Positions 8,260 through 15,043 are shown, counted from the first letter of the stretch. The stretch: DNA of 33,770 nucleotides from CAYVOX01 sp964453035 (GCA_964453035.1 CAYVOX010000018.1:1-33770), one strand, 5' to 3'. Program-made: numbers and translations. Notes: generated from the letters alone by a model not told the origin.

Positions 8260-8333
8260 CTTTTAATTAGTTGAGAGCCCCATCACCCTGAAGGGTGCTT
8301 TGCGAGGGGTGCATTCGAGCCTCTCCGCGCTCA
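8260..8333 (+). repeat. Degenerate copy of the 3' half of tRNA-Lys with a 36-nt insert
   Basis: The last 20 bases of tRNA-Lys (8231-8250) recur exactly at 8314-8333. The bases before them also resemble the tRNA: CTTTTAA (8260-8266) echoes the anticodon loop and GTTGAGAG (8270-8277) echoes the T-stem 5' side. The copy is split at the T-loop by 36 nt (8278-8313) that can fold into a hairpin (CACCC 8284-8288 with GGGTG 8293-8297, CCCC with GGGG outside). There is no acceptor 5' half, so it is not a working tRNA. It could be a recombination or integration scar. Confidence 0.75.
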
Positions 8334-8407
8334 TAGAACCAGTTGCCAGCAAAACGTGGCAGCTTTTCTTATACCTACAGGCTGACCATTCGCCCGCGCC
8401 ATTTTCC

Positions 8408-8436
8408 TTGACTTTTCATACCCTCTTTGCTACGAT
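8408..8436 (+). promoter_or_regulatory. Predicted promoter of the microcompartment operon
   Basis: TTGACT (8408-8413) and TACGAT (8431-8436) with a 17-bp spacer. The expected start is near 8443, about 42 nt before the first gene. I see no clear operator repeat beside it, and no regulator gene is adjacent. Confidence 0.6.
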
Positions 8437-8484
8437 AGTTAAAACTGGCTGCCAGGTCAAAATTTTCTTCTGAAAGCAGGCTGA

Positions 8485-9072
8485 ATGGCCCAAATTTCGG
8501 ATGCCGAACTGCAACAAATCATCCAGACCGTCGTCGAGCGGGTCATGGGCGCCCCAAAGGAGCCGCCCAGAACCCAACCCGCTCCCGCTGAAGCACCCAA
8601 CCCGCCCACCTATGCTGCTCGCAAGGTGGTGGCTCTCGGCGCTGATCACGGCGGATTTGACCTTAAAGAACTGCTCAAACCGGAGATTGCTGCGCTTGGT
8701 CTTGAAGTTGTGGATGTGGGCACCAGGAGTAAAGAAGCGGTTGACTATCCCGATTTCGCACACGCTGTTGCCATTCTCGTCAGCCAGGGCAAAGCCTGGC
8801 GCGGCATCATTATTGACGGCGCTGGCATCGGCAGTTGCATCGTCGCCAACAAGGTTCCCGGCGTACGCGCTGGCCTGGCTTACGACCATGCCTCAGCCTC
8901 CAACAGCCGCGAGCATAATGATACTAACGTTCTCACCATCGGCGCCGGGTTGATAGGCTCTAACCTGGCCAAACAGATTGTCAAAGTCTGGCTCACCACC
9001 GAATTTGGCGGCGGGCGGCACAAACCCCGCGTCGATAAGATTATTGCTATTGAAAAACAATACCTCAAATAA
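8485..9072 (+). CDS. rpiB: BMC-targeted RpiB-like sugar-phosphate isomerase
   Basis: A 195-residue RpiB/LacAB-family protein with an added N-terminal tail. Residues 4-21 (ISDAELQQIIQTVVERVM) form an amphipathic helix typical of microcompartment encapsulation peptides, joined by a Pro/Ala linker (23-42) to the isomerase domain (46-195). Family motifs are ADHGG (53-57), GAGIG (112-116), ANKVPGVRAGL (121-131) and HNDTN (144-148). RpiB normally interconverts ribose 5-phosphate and ribulose 5-phosphate. The Cys expected just before the GTGIG-type motif is Asp111 here, so activity or substrate may differ. It is the first gene of the BMC operon; ATG 8485 has only a weak AGCAGG upstream. Confidence 0.9.
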   Translation: MAQISDAELQQIIQTVVERVMGAPKEPPRTQPAPAEAPNPPTYAARKVVALGADHGGFDLKELLKPEIAALGLEVVDVGTRSKEAVDYPDFAHAVAILVSQGKAWRGIIIDGAGIGSCIVANKVPGVRAGLAYDHASASNSREHNDTNVLTIGAGLIGSNLAKQIVKVWLTTEFGGGRHKPRVDKIIAIEKQYLK

Positions 9073-9082
9073 CAGGCACCCA

Positions 9083-10009
9083 ATGACCATCGATAAAAAA
9101 ACAGTTGAGCAACTGGTTGAAATCATCACCCGCGAAGTGCTTCTGGCCATGTTGGAGCAGCAATCCCAGGCATCTGCTCCGGAGGGCGTGTTGTGCACGG
9201 TCAATTGCGCCGACGGCCTGTGCGTTAAGACCTGTTTTGACCGCGCCGGCGAGGTGGTCAGCGCTGGCGCTGAGCGGCTCACCTCCACCATCGGCGTCAT
9301 CCCCCAGGATTTAACCCTCGCCGGTATGATTGACCACACCCTGCTCAAACCAGATGCCACCCCTGAGCAGATTGCCCAGTTGTGCTTTGAAGCCCGCAAA
9401 CACGGCTTTGCCTCCGTGTGCGTCAACCCGGCCTGGGTGGAACTGTGCGCTCAGTTGCTCAAAGGTTCGCCCGTCAAAGTCTGCACCGTGATTGGCTTCC
9501 CGTTAGGTGCCTCCGCTGCTGAGGTCAAAGCGTTTGAGACCAAAACCGCTGTTGAGCAAGGCGCCACTGAAATTGACATGGTCATCAACATCGGCGCGCT
9601 CAAAGCCCGTGACCTCGACCTGGTCGCAGGTGACATTCGCCAGGTGGTTCAAACCGCGCATGGTTCCGGTGCTATCGTCAAAGTCATCATCGAAGCAGCC
9701 CTGCTCAACGATGAAGAAAAGACCATCGCCTGCCTGCTCTCCAAGGAGGCTGGAGCCGATTTTGTTAAAACCTCCACCGGTTTTGCCAGCGGCGGCGCAA
9801 CCGTCCACGATGTAGCCCTCATGCGCCGCACGGTTGGCCCCGAGATGGGCGTCAAAGCGGCTGGCGGCGTGCGTACCTTTGAAGATGCCGAGCAGATGAT
9901 TAAAGCCGGCGCCACCCGCATTGGCGCCAGCGCCGGGGTCAAAATCATCCAGGGCCCCAGCGCAGAAAAACCTTCCACCGCGCCCGCCCCGGCTGGAAAG
10001 TCGTACTGA
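9083..10009 (+). CDS. deoC: BMC-targeted deoxyribose-phosphate aldolase
   Basis: DeoC splits 2-deoxy-D-ribose 5-phosphate into glyceraldehyde 3-phosphate and acetaldehyde by a Schiff base. I choose ATG 9083, 10 nt after rpiB, because a cargo-type helix begins there (residues 4-24); an earlier in-frame ATG at 8978 lies inside rpiB. The protein has 308 residues. After the helix comes a segment with four cysteines (C38, C42, C47, C51), then the TIM barrel (about 76-292). The active site is present: Asp165 in EIDMVINIG, Lys229 in FVKTSTGF as the Schiff-base lysine, and Lys258 in VKAAGG. The acetaldehyde made here is the natural substrate of the aldehyde dehydrogenase two genes on. Confidence 0.95.
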   Translation: MTIDKKTVEQLVEIITREVLLAMLEQQSQASAPEGVLCTVNCADGLCVKTCFDRAGEVVSAGAERLTSTIGVIPQDLTLAGMIDHTLLKPDATPEQIAQLCFEARKHGFASVCVNPAWVELCAQLLKGSPVKVCTVIGFPLGASAAEVKAFETKTAVEQGATEIDMVINIGALKARDLDLVAGDIRQVVQTAHGSGAIVKVIIEAALLNDEEKTIACLLSKEAGADFVKTSTGFASGGATVHDVALMRRTVGPEMGVKAAGGVRTFEDAEQMIKAGATRIGASAGVKIIQGPSAEKPSTAPAPAGKSY

Positions 10010-10024
10010 TAACGGAGAATCCTT

Positions 10025-10315
10025 ATGCTCATTGCCAGAGTGATTGGTACCACCGTCTCCACCATTAAGGATGAAAAACTCATCGGGCGAAAATTGTTGA
10101 TTGTCCGCCAGACGGATGAGCGCGGCAACCCCACAGGTAAACCTTACGTGGCCGTGGATACCGTTGACGCCGGGATTGGCGACCTTGTGCTCACCTGCGC
10201 CGGTTCCTCCGCCCGCCAGACGGGTCTCACCAAGGATACCCCCGTGGACGCGGTAATCATGTCTATCATCGATTCACTCGAAGTTGGCGGCGAAGTCGTT
10301 TTCAGGAAATCCTGA
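10025..10315 (+). CDS. BMC-P vertex protein (EutN/CcmL family), copy 1
   Basis: A 96-residue protein of the EutN/CcmL family, which forms pentamers capping the vertices of the shell. It opens with MLIARVIGTTVSTIKDEKL, followed by LLIVRQTD, the VAVDTVDAGIGDLVLTCAGSSAR block (pentamer core) and VDAVIMSIIDSL near the end, in the expected order and length. GGAG lies about 8 nt before the ATG and the gene is 15 nt after deoC. It is one of three BMC-P genes in this operon. Confidence 0.94.
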   Translation: MLIARVIGTTVSTIKDEKLIGRKLLIVRQTDERGNPTGKPYVAVDTVDAGIGDLVLTCAGSSARQTGLTKDTPVDAVIMSIIDSLEVGGEVVFRKS

Positions 10316-10361
10316 CAACCTCCTCATAGAGTAAAAACCTTGAGGTTTGAAAGGCACATGT

Positions 10362-11822
10362 ATGGGTCTCGATAAAGACCTCTCCTCTATACAGGAAGCG
10401 CGCGACCTGGTCACGCAGGCTCACCAGGCCTGGCAGGTATGGAAAACCGCCTCTCAGGTTGAGGTTGACCGCGTTTGCGCTGCCATGGCAGAAGCTGGGT
10501 ACGCCGCTGCTGAGCGGCTTGGCCGCATGGCTCAGGAGGAGACCGGTTACGGTGTTACCGCTCACAAAAAGCTGAAAAATGAGTTCGGCTCGCGCGGCGT
10601 GTGGGAGAGCATCCGAGACCTGAAAACCGTCGGAGTCATCCGCCAGGATGAATCTCGCCGGTTGTATGAAATTGCGTGGCCGATGGGTGTGGTGCTGGCA
10701 CTGGTGCCTTCAACCAACCCCACCTCCACCGCATTCTTCAAAATTTTGATTGCCGTCAAAGCCCGTAATGCCATTGTCATCTCGCCGCACCCTGCTGCTG
10801 CCCGCTGCACCCTGGCTGCTGCTCAGGTCATGGCTCAGGCTGCCGAAGCTGCAGGCGCGCCCAGAGGATTGATTTCTTGCATGCAGCAGGTCTCTATGCC
10901 CGGCACGCAGGAACTGATGAACCACAGGCGCGTGGCTGTCATCCTTGCCACTGGCGGCACGCCCATGGTACGTGCCGCCCACTCCACAGGCAAGCCCGCC
11001 TACGGCGTCGGCCCCGGTAACGTTCCCGTCTATGTTGACCGCTCTGCAGATATTGAAAAAGCTGCGCGCTACATTGTCGCCTCCAAGGCCTTCGATAACT
11101 CCACTATCTGCGCCACCGAGCAGACAGTCATTGCTGACCGTCCCATCGCTGCCCGTCTCTCTCAGCTCATGCAGGCTGAGGGCGCCTATTTCGCATCCCC
11201 ATCTGAGACGGATGCCCTGCGAAAAGCTCTCTTTCACCCCGACGGCAGCCTGAACACCGCTGTCATTGGCAAATCGGCTGAATATGTGGCAGGCTACGCC
11301 GGGTTCCCGGTGCCCTCGGGAACGCGCGTGCTCGTCGCACCTATCCAGACCATCGGCCGTGACGAACCCCTCTCGCACGAGAAGCTCACCACCGTTCTGG
11401 CCTGGATTGTGGTTGACGGCTGGGAGCAAGGCTGCGAGACCTCCATCGCCACCATTGAAACCGGCGGCAGAGGCCACACCCAGATTATCCACGCTACCGA
11501 CCAGAATGTGATTATGGCCTTTGGGTTGGAAAAACCCGTTTTCAGAATTCTCGTCAATACCATGGGCACCCTCGGCGCTATCGGATTCACCACCGGCGTT
11601 ATGCCCTCGCTCACCCTGGGTTCCGGCGGCGTGGGCGGCGCCATCACCGGTGATAACATAACTGCATACCATCTCATAAACATCAAGCGCCTCGCCTATG
11701 AAACCGTACCCCCGCCCCAGGCGGCGCTGCTTCCCGGTGAAAGTTCAGCCGGGCCGACACCGCAAGAAATTGAACGAGCAGTCAGGCAAATTGTCAACGA
11801 TATCCTGGCAACGAAGTTATAA
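10362..11822 (+). CDS. CoA-acylating aldehyde dehydrogenase (EutE/PduP type) of the BMC
   Basis: This enzyme oxidises acetaldehyde with NAD+ and CoA to acetyl-CoA. ATG 10362 is preceded by AAAGG at 7 nt; an in-frame TTG at 10347 overlaps that site and is less likely. Of 486 residues, the catalytic Cys is C250 in FDNSTICATEQ, after the conserved VGPGNVPVYVD block that shapes the CoA-dependent class. The C-terminus carries a second feature: after a Pro/Gly linker, PQEIERAVRQIVNDILATKL is an amphipathic helix of the encapsulation type. It sits downstream of deoC, whose product acetaldehyde it would consume. The propionaldehyde-acting relatives look alike, so chain-length preference is inferred from context. 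Confidence 0.94.
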   Translation: MGLDKDLSSIQEARDLVTQAHQAWQVWKTASQVEVDRVCAAMAEAGYAAAERLGRMAQEETGYGVTAHKKLKNEFGSRGVWESIRDLKTVGVIRQDESRRLYEIAWPMGVVLALVPSTNPTSTAFFKILIAVKARNAIVISPHPAAARCTLAAAQVMAQAAEAAGAPRGLISCMQQVSMPGTQELMNHRRVAVILATGGTPMVRAAHSTGKPAYGVGPGNVPVYVDRSADIEKAARYIVASKAFDNSTICATEQTVIADRPIAARLSQLMQAEGAYFASPSETDALRKALFHPDGSLNTAVIGKSAEYVAGYAGFPVPSGTRVLVAPIQTIGRDEPLSHEKLTTVLAWIVVDGWEQGCETSIATIETGGRGHTQIIHATDQNVIMAFGLEKPVFRILVNTMGTLGAIGFTTGVMPSLTLGSGGVGGAITGDNITAYHLINIKRLAYETVPPPQAALLPGESSAGPTPQEIERAVRQIVNDILATKL

Positions 11823-11862
11823 TCACACATTCAAACAGGAATAACAGAAAGGACGGAACAAA

Positions 11863-12186
11863 ATGGCTTTTGATACATCAGTAATTGCACTGGGCATGGT
11901 TGAGACGCGCGGTCTGGTTGGCGCCATCGAAGCCGCAGATGCCATGGTAAAGGCGGCTAACGTCGTCTTGATTGGCTCCGAGTACGTCGGCGGTGGTTAT
12001 GTCACCGTCATGGTGCGCGGTGATGTTGGCGCGGTCAAAGCCGCCACCGATGCCGGCGCTGCAGCCGCCAAGCGTGTGGGTGAGCTGGTTTCGGTCCATG
12101 TCATCCCAAGGCCTCATGCCGATGTCGAAATGATCCTGCCAAAGAACACCAAAGGCAGCATCGGCGGTCGCAGCGGAAAAGAATAA
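11863..12186 (+). CDS. BMC-H hexameric shell protein
   Basis: A single-BMC-domain protein (107 residues) of the PduA/EutM/CcmK kind that tiles the shell facets. It starts with the usual ALGMVETRGLVGAIEAADAM helix-strand unit and continues with VTVMVRGDVGAVKAATDAG and the SVHVIPRPH strand. The loop lining the central pore reads YVGGGY where PduA-type proteins have KIGSGL, so the pore edge differs. The C-terminal tail (KGSIGGRSGKE) is short and basic. AAGGA precedes the ATG. It is the only BMC-H gene in the operon. Confidence 0.96.
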   Translation: MAFDTSVIALGMVETRGLVGAIEAADAMVKAANVVLIGSEYVGGGYVTVMVRGDVGAVKAATDAGAAAAKRVGELVSVHVIPRPHADVEMILPKNTKGSIGGRSGKE

Positions 12187-12210
12187 CCTGCTCATTCTCC
12201 TTGCGTTAAC

Positions 12211-12241
12211 CCCTCACCCCCCTTTCCAAGGGGGGCGTGGG
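12211..12241 (+). repeat. GC-rich hairpin between the BMC-H and BMC-T genes
   Basis: CCCCCCTT (12217-12224) pairs with AAGGGGGG (12228-12235) around a 3-nt loop, with a partly paired outer arm. No T tract follows, so it is not a classical terminator. It may be an RNA processing or stability element that sets the high output of BMC-H relative to later genes, or a copy of a dispersed intergenic repeat. Confidence 0.6.
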
Positions 12242-12293
12242 ATATTCGCAGGCGCTTGTTTAGTATTTCTAACCCGTTTTTGGAGCGATTCTC

Positions 12294-12923
12294 ATGGGTG
12301 ATACTTTTTCCCTGCGCTGTTATTGTTATCTTGATCGGATGCAGCCGCAATACGCCGCATTTATCGGCACCATAACCCAGGGCGATCTGCCCACCGAGGG
12401 GATGGCAGCACTTTATGTTGAAATGGCGCCCGGCAATGAGGTTTTTCGCGTTGTGGATATTGCCGTCAAAGCCACCGAAGCCCGCCCCGGCGCTCAAATC
12501 GTCGAGCGCGAATTTGGTATGTTCGAGGTGCACAGCCACAGCCAGGCAGCCGTCCTGGAAGCGGGCGAAGTGGTGCTTAATCGCCTTGGCCTGCGCGTAG
12601 AAGACCGCATCCGCCCTCAGGTCGTCTCCACCCAGGTCATCACCCGCATCGACCCCTACCAATCGCAGCTCATTAACCGCTTCAGGCGCGGTAGCATGCT
12701 GGTGCCGGGTGAAACCATGCTGGTGCTGGAGTGCGCCCCCGCCGCGTACATTAACTACGCCTGCAATGAAGCCGAAAAGAACGCCAGCATCAAGCTTATC
12801 CACGTGTCGTCCGTCGGGCGTTTTGGCCGGATGTGGCTCTCAGGCAGCGAAGCCGAGATCATCACCGCGCGAAATGCTGCCACGTTGGCACTTGAATCCC
12901 TCAGCGGTCGCGAAGGCGCCTGA
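12294..12923 (+). CDS. BMC-T tandem shell protein, circularly permuted type
   Basis: A 209-residue protein with two BMC domains in one chain, expected to form trimers that look like hexamers. The opening, LRCYCYLDRMQPQYAAFIG, followed by LPTEGMAALYVEMAPG, is the start seen in permuted tandem proteins such as those of the Haliangium shell and CsoS1D, not in standard tandem proteins. The first domain ends near VLEAGEVVLNRLG (about 85-97). The second runs from VVSTQVITRIDPYQSQLINR to LALESLSGREG. Permuted trimers often have wider, gated pores and can stack. GGAG lies 9-10 nt before the ATG, after the hairpin. Confidence 0.88.
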   Translation: MGDTFSLRCYCYLDRMQPQYAAFIGTITQGDLPTEGMAALYVEMAPGNEVFRVVDIAVKATEARPGAQIVEREFGMFEVHSHSQAAVLEAGEVVLNRLGLRVEDRIRPQVVSTQVITRIDPYQSQLINRFRRGSMLVPGETMLVLECAPAAYINYACNEAEKNASIKLIHVSSVGRFGRMWLSGSEAEIITARNAATLALESLSGREGA

Positions 12924-12942
12924 GCCTGGAGAGGAGGTAAGC

Positions 12943-13314
12943 ATGCCCAAAGAATTCATCACCGAGCGCGATATTGAAGATATGGTCAGGCGTGGAATTC
13001 TGACGCTGGAGGTCAACGATAACGTCGTCCTCACTGAGCTGGCCTATGAAAAAGCCGCCAAACTGGGCCTCAAGCTGCTGCGGGACAAACCCGAAAACCC
13101 ACCCAGCGCCCCGGTGCGTCCATACATCGTCCAGCAAACCCCGGTATTGCAGCAATCCGCGCCTTCTCTTCACCAGCCAACCACCGAACCCTCCAGCAGC
13201 GCGTTGGAACAGCGTATCCGCAGTGCGGTCCTTGCCCGCCTGGGCAACCAGGTTGACCCTGCTCTGCTGGATGTGATTATCAAGCGCGTGCTCAGCAGTA
13301 CCGGGATGAAATAA
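12943..13314 (+). CDS. Small BMC-associated protein with cargo-like C-terminal helix
   Basis: A 123-residue protein with no function I can name. ATG 12943 has a strong GAGGAGG six bases upstream. The N-terminal part (1-48) has the pattern ITERDIEDMVRRGILTLEV then VLTELAYEKAAKLGLKLL, which recalls the short N-terminal module found on EutQ/EutT-like and other BMC proteins. A Pro/Gln/Ser linker (50-85) leads to a C-terminal helical segment (about 86-121, LEQRIRSAVLARLG and LLDVIIKRVLSS) that resembles an encapsulation peptide or a helical pair. It is likely lumenal cargo, an adaptor or an assembly factor. It lies between the BMC-T gene and two BMC-P genes. Confidence 0.7.
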   Translation: MPKEFITERDIEDMVRRGILTLEVNDNVVLTELAYEKAAKLGLKLLRDKPENPPSAPVRPYIVQQTPVLQQSAPSLHQPTTEPSSSALEQRIRSAVLARLGNQVDPALLDVIIKRVLSSTGMK

Positions 13315-13319
13315 GCGCC

Positions 13320-13640
13320 ATGTTACTTGGTCGCGTGGTTGGGTCGGCAGTTTGCACCCTCAAGTACGAAGGCATTCAAGGCCTCAAATTGTTGATTGTC
13401 CAGCCCCTTAACAAAAACCTTGAACCGGTTGGAGGACTTCAGGTCGCAGCTGACGTGGTGCATGCCGGTCCCGGTGATCTTTGCGTGATGGTGCGCTCGC
13501 GTGAAGCTTCTCTGGCCCTGCCGGACGTCAAATTCGTACCCGTGGACCTGGCGCTGGTGGGCGTGGTTGATGAACTGGTCGTTTCACCTGATGGCGCCTT
13601 CAACCTGACCATGAAATCCGGTTGGAATCCGTATACCTGA
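13320..13640 (+). CDS. BMC-P vertex protein (EutN/CcmL family), copy 2
   Basis: A 106-residue EutN/CcmL-family protein: MLLGRVVGSAVCTLKYEGI at the start, LKLLIVQPL, then VAADVVHAGPGDLCVMVRSREAS and ALVGVVDEL. It starts 5 nt after the previous stop with no obvious ribosome site, so translation is probably coupled. It is longer than copy 1, with a C-terminal extension rich in polar residues (FNLTMKSGWNPYT). Its sequence is clearly different from the other two copies. Confidence 0.92.
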   Translation: MLLGRVVGSAVCTLKYEGIQGLKLLIVQPLNKNLEPVGGLQVAADVVHAGPGDLCVMVRSREASLALPDVKFVPVDLALVGVVDELVVSPDGAFNLTMKSGWNPYT

Positions 13641-13650
13641 AAGTTCAAGC

Positions 13651-13929
13651 ATGATCCTGGCAAAAGTCGTCGGCACAGTCGTCACCACCATCAGCCACCG
13701 CGATTTTAAAAACCGGCGGCTGCTTGTAGTTCAGCCCCTCCACCTGCAGGGAGACACCTCCGACGAAGATTTCATCGCTCTGGATAATACTCATGCCGGC
13801 ATTGGCGATACTGTTCTGGTGCTGCGCGAGGGCAGCGGCGCCCGCCAGGTGCTTAATAACCCGGATGCGTGCGTCATTTCCGTGATTGTTGGTATTGTGG
13901 ATTCCGTTTTTATCGAACCAATTTCCTGA
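13651..13929 (+). CDS. BMC-P vertex protein (EutN/CcmL family), copy 3
   Basis: A 92-residue EutN/CcmL-family protein: MILAKVVGTVVTTISHRDF, LLVVQPL, then IALDNTHAGIGDTVLVLREGSGAR and VISVIVGIVDSV. The order and length are those of a pentameric vertex protein. It is the last gene of the operon, starting 10 nt after copy 2, with a hairpin just after its stop. Confidence 0.94.
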   Translation: MILAKVVGTVVTTISHRDFKNRRLLVVQPLHLQGDTSDEDFIALDNTHAGIGDTVLVLREGSGARQVLNNPDACVISVIVGIVDSVFIEPIS

Positions 13930-13930
13930 A

Positions 13931-13952
13931 TGAAGTGGGGCTTACCACTTCA
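13931..13952 (+). terminator. Hairpin at the end of the BMC operon
   Basis: TGAAGTGG (13931-13938) pairs with CCACTTCA (13945-13952) around a 6-nt loop immediately after the last BMC gene. Only a weak TTTT follows, so termination may be partial or need a factor; the stem may also protect the 3' end. Confidence 0.5.
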
Positions 13953-13987
13953 ACCGCAAATTTTCGCCCCCCCTTCAGATTCTTAAT

Positions 13988-14344
13988 CTAGCGATCTGCA
14001 TCCCTATCTGGGTTTGTTTTGCCTTGCTCCGGTTTTTGCAGCGCCATCTGCCGCACCAGATCCGTGAGCATTTGCTCGTGGCGTTTGATGCGCGCTCGCA
14101 GCGAGACCGCATAGAACAATCCCGCGATGATGAAAAGATAAACGAGCAAATCCGCGCCGCGCCCGATCCCGAGCAGATTGGCAATGCGCGTGGAAAAATC
14201 CGGCGCGATGACCAGCACCAATCCCACCAGCGCGCAGGCCAGGTAGATGAAGCGCTCCAGCAGCACTGACCGGAGCCGGTACACATACACAATAAACAGG
14301 ATGAGCGCAATAATGAGAACAATCTGGCCAATCTGGATGGTCAT
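13988..14344 (-). CDS. DUF2304 membrane protein
   Basis: A small membrane protein (118 residues from ATG 14344). The ATG overlaps the stop of the glycosyltransferase gene as ATGA, which decides the start over an upstream one at 14392. Three hydrophobic segments are visible (about 4-22, 30-48 and 63-80), followed by a charged helical tail (RARIKRHEQMLTDLVRQMALQ) and an Asp/Arg end. This is the DUF2304 layout. The family is commonly found beside DPM-like GT2 enzymes that lack membrane helices and is thought to anchor or aid them at the membrane. Function beyond that is inference. Confidence 0.85.
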   Translation of the reverse strand: MTIQIGQIVLIIALILFIVYVYRLRSVLLERFIYLACALVGLVLVIAPDFSTRIANLLGIGRGADLLVYLFIIAGLFYAVSLRARIKRHEQMLTDLVRQMALQKPEQGKTNPDRDADR

Positions 14345-15030
14345 TTCAGCTTCCCCGAAAGTAACTCCCACAAAATATTGATCCCATTCCACAGGGATTG
14401 GCCTTTTTTCAACGAATACGGCGTATAGACGATAGTAACGGGCACTTCAATAAAACTGAGTTTCTGGCTGGCAATTTGATTGAGGATTTCACTGGCATGC
14501 GCCATACCATTTTGCCTGATTTCGATCTTTTCAGCCGCCTGGCGAGTGAATGCCCGCAATCCGTTGTGCGTATCCGTCACTTTTAAGCCGGTCATCCAGC
14601 GTGTTAGCCAGATCGCCACCCGTAAAAGCCAGCGCTTCTTGAGCGTGATGGCCCGGGCTTCTCCACCTACCGCAAAACGCGTGCCGAGTGCCACCGCGCA
14701 CTTTCCATCACGGCAGGCTGCCACCATTTTTTCAATATCCGCCGGGTTATGTTGCCCATCCGCATCGAAAGTGACGATAAACCCAGCGCCCTGCTGTAAC
14801 GCATATCGCATTCCGGTTTGCAGCGCCGCTCCCTGGCCCAGGTTGACGGCGTGGTGCAGCACCGTCACAGGAAATTTCAGCGCCTGTTGAGCCGTCCCAT
14901 CCTTTGAGCCGTCATCCACCACCACCAAGCGGTAGGGATACTCACCTAACCCGCGCAGAACTTCGCCTATGGCGGTCGCTTCATTATAAGCAGCAATCAC
15001 AACCCAAACTGGGCCAGCCTCAGGAACCAT
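14341..15030 (-). CDS. GT2 family glycosyltransferase (dolichol-phosphate mannose synthase-like)
   Basis: A 229-residue GT-A fold enzyme that would move a sugar from a nucleotide carrier to a polyprenyl phosphate at the inner face of the membrane. Motifs: WVVIAAYNEATAIGEVL (about 9-25), VVVDDGSKDGT with Asp39/Asp40, the metal-binding FDADGQHNP with DAD at 89-91, and the later GLRAFTRQAAEKI. There is no C-terminal membrane domain, which fits a partner such as the DUF2304 protein that overlaps its end. A TATACT box 7 nt before the ATG suggests a leaderless message. Confidence 0.9.
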   Translation of the reverse strand: MVPEAGPVWVVIAAYNEATAIGEVLRGLGEYPYRLVVVDDGSKDGTAQQALKFPVTVLHHAVNLGQGAALQTGMRYALQQGAGFIVTFDADGQHNPADIEKMVAACRDGKCAVALGTRFAVGGEARAITLKKRWLLRVAIWLTRWMTGLKVTDTHNGLRAFTRQAAEKIEIRQNGMAHASEILNQIASQKLSFIEVPVTIVYTPYSLKKGQSLWNGINILWELLSGKLK

Positions 15031-15037
15031 ATGCGAG

Positions 15038-15043
15038 AGTATA
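15038..15043 (-). promoter_or_regulatory. TATACT box just ahead of the GT2 gene
   Basis: On the minus strand TATACT ends 7 nt before ATG 15030 and no Shine-Dalgarno site lies between, so the transcript should start at or near the start codon. A TATAAT on the other strand (15102-15107) may serve the divergent Clp-like gene. Neither has a convincing -35. Confidence 0.45.

Noticed and set aside
8978..9082. An earlier start of deoC within rpiB
   Set aside because: The extra 35 residues would overlap the end of rpiB in another frame and place the targeting helix inside the chain; ATG 9083 is the natural start.
10710..11672. A 320-codon open frame on the minus strand
   Set aside because: Antisense to the BMC aldehyde dehydrogenase, and very Gly/Asn-rich, as expected from the reverse of its codon use.
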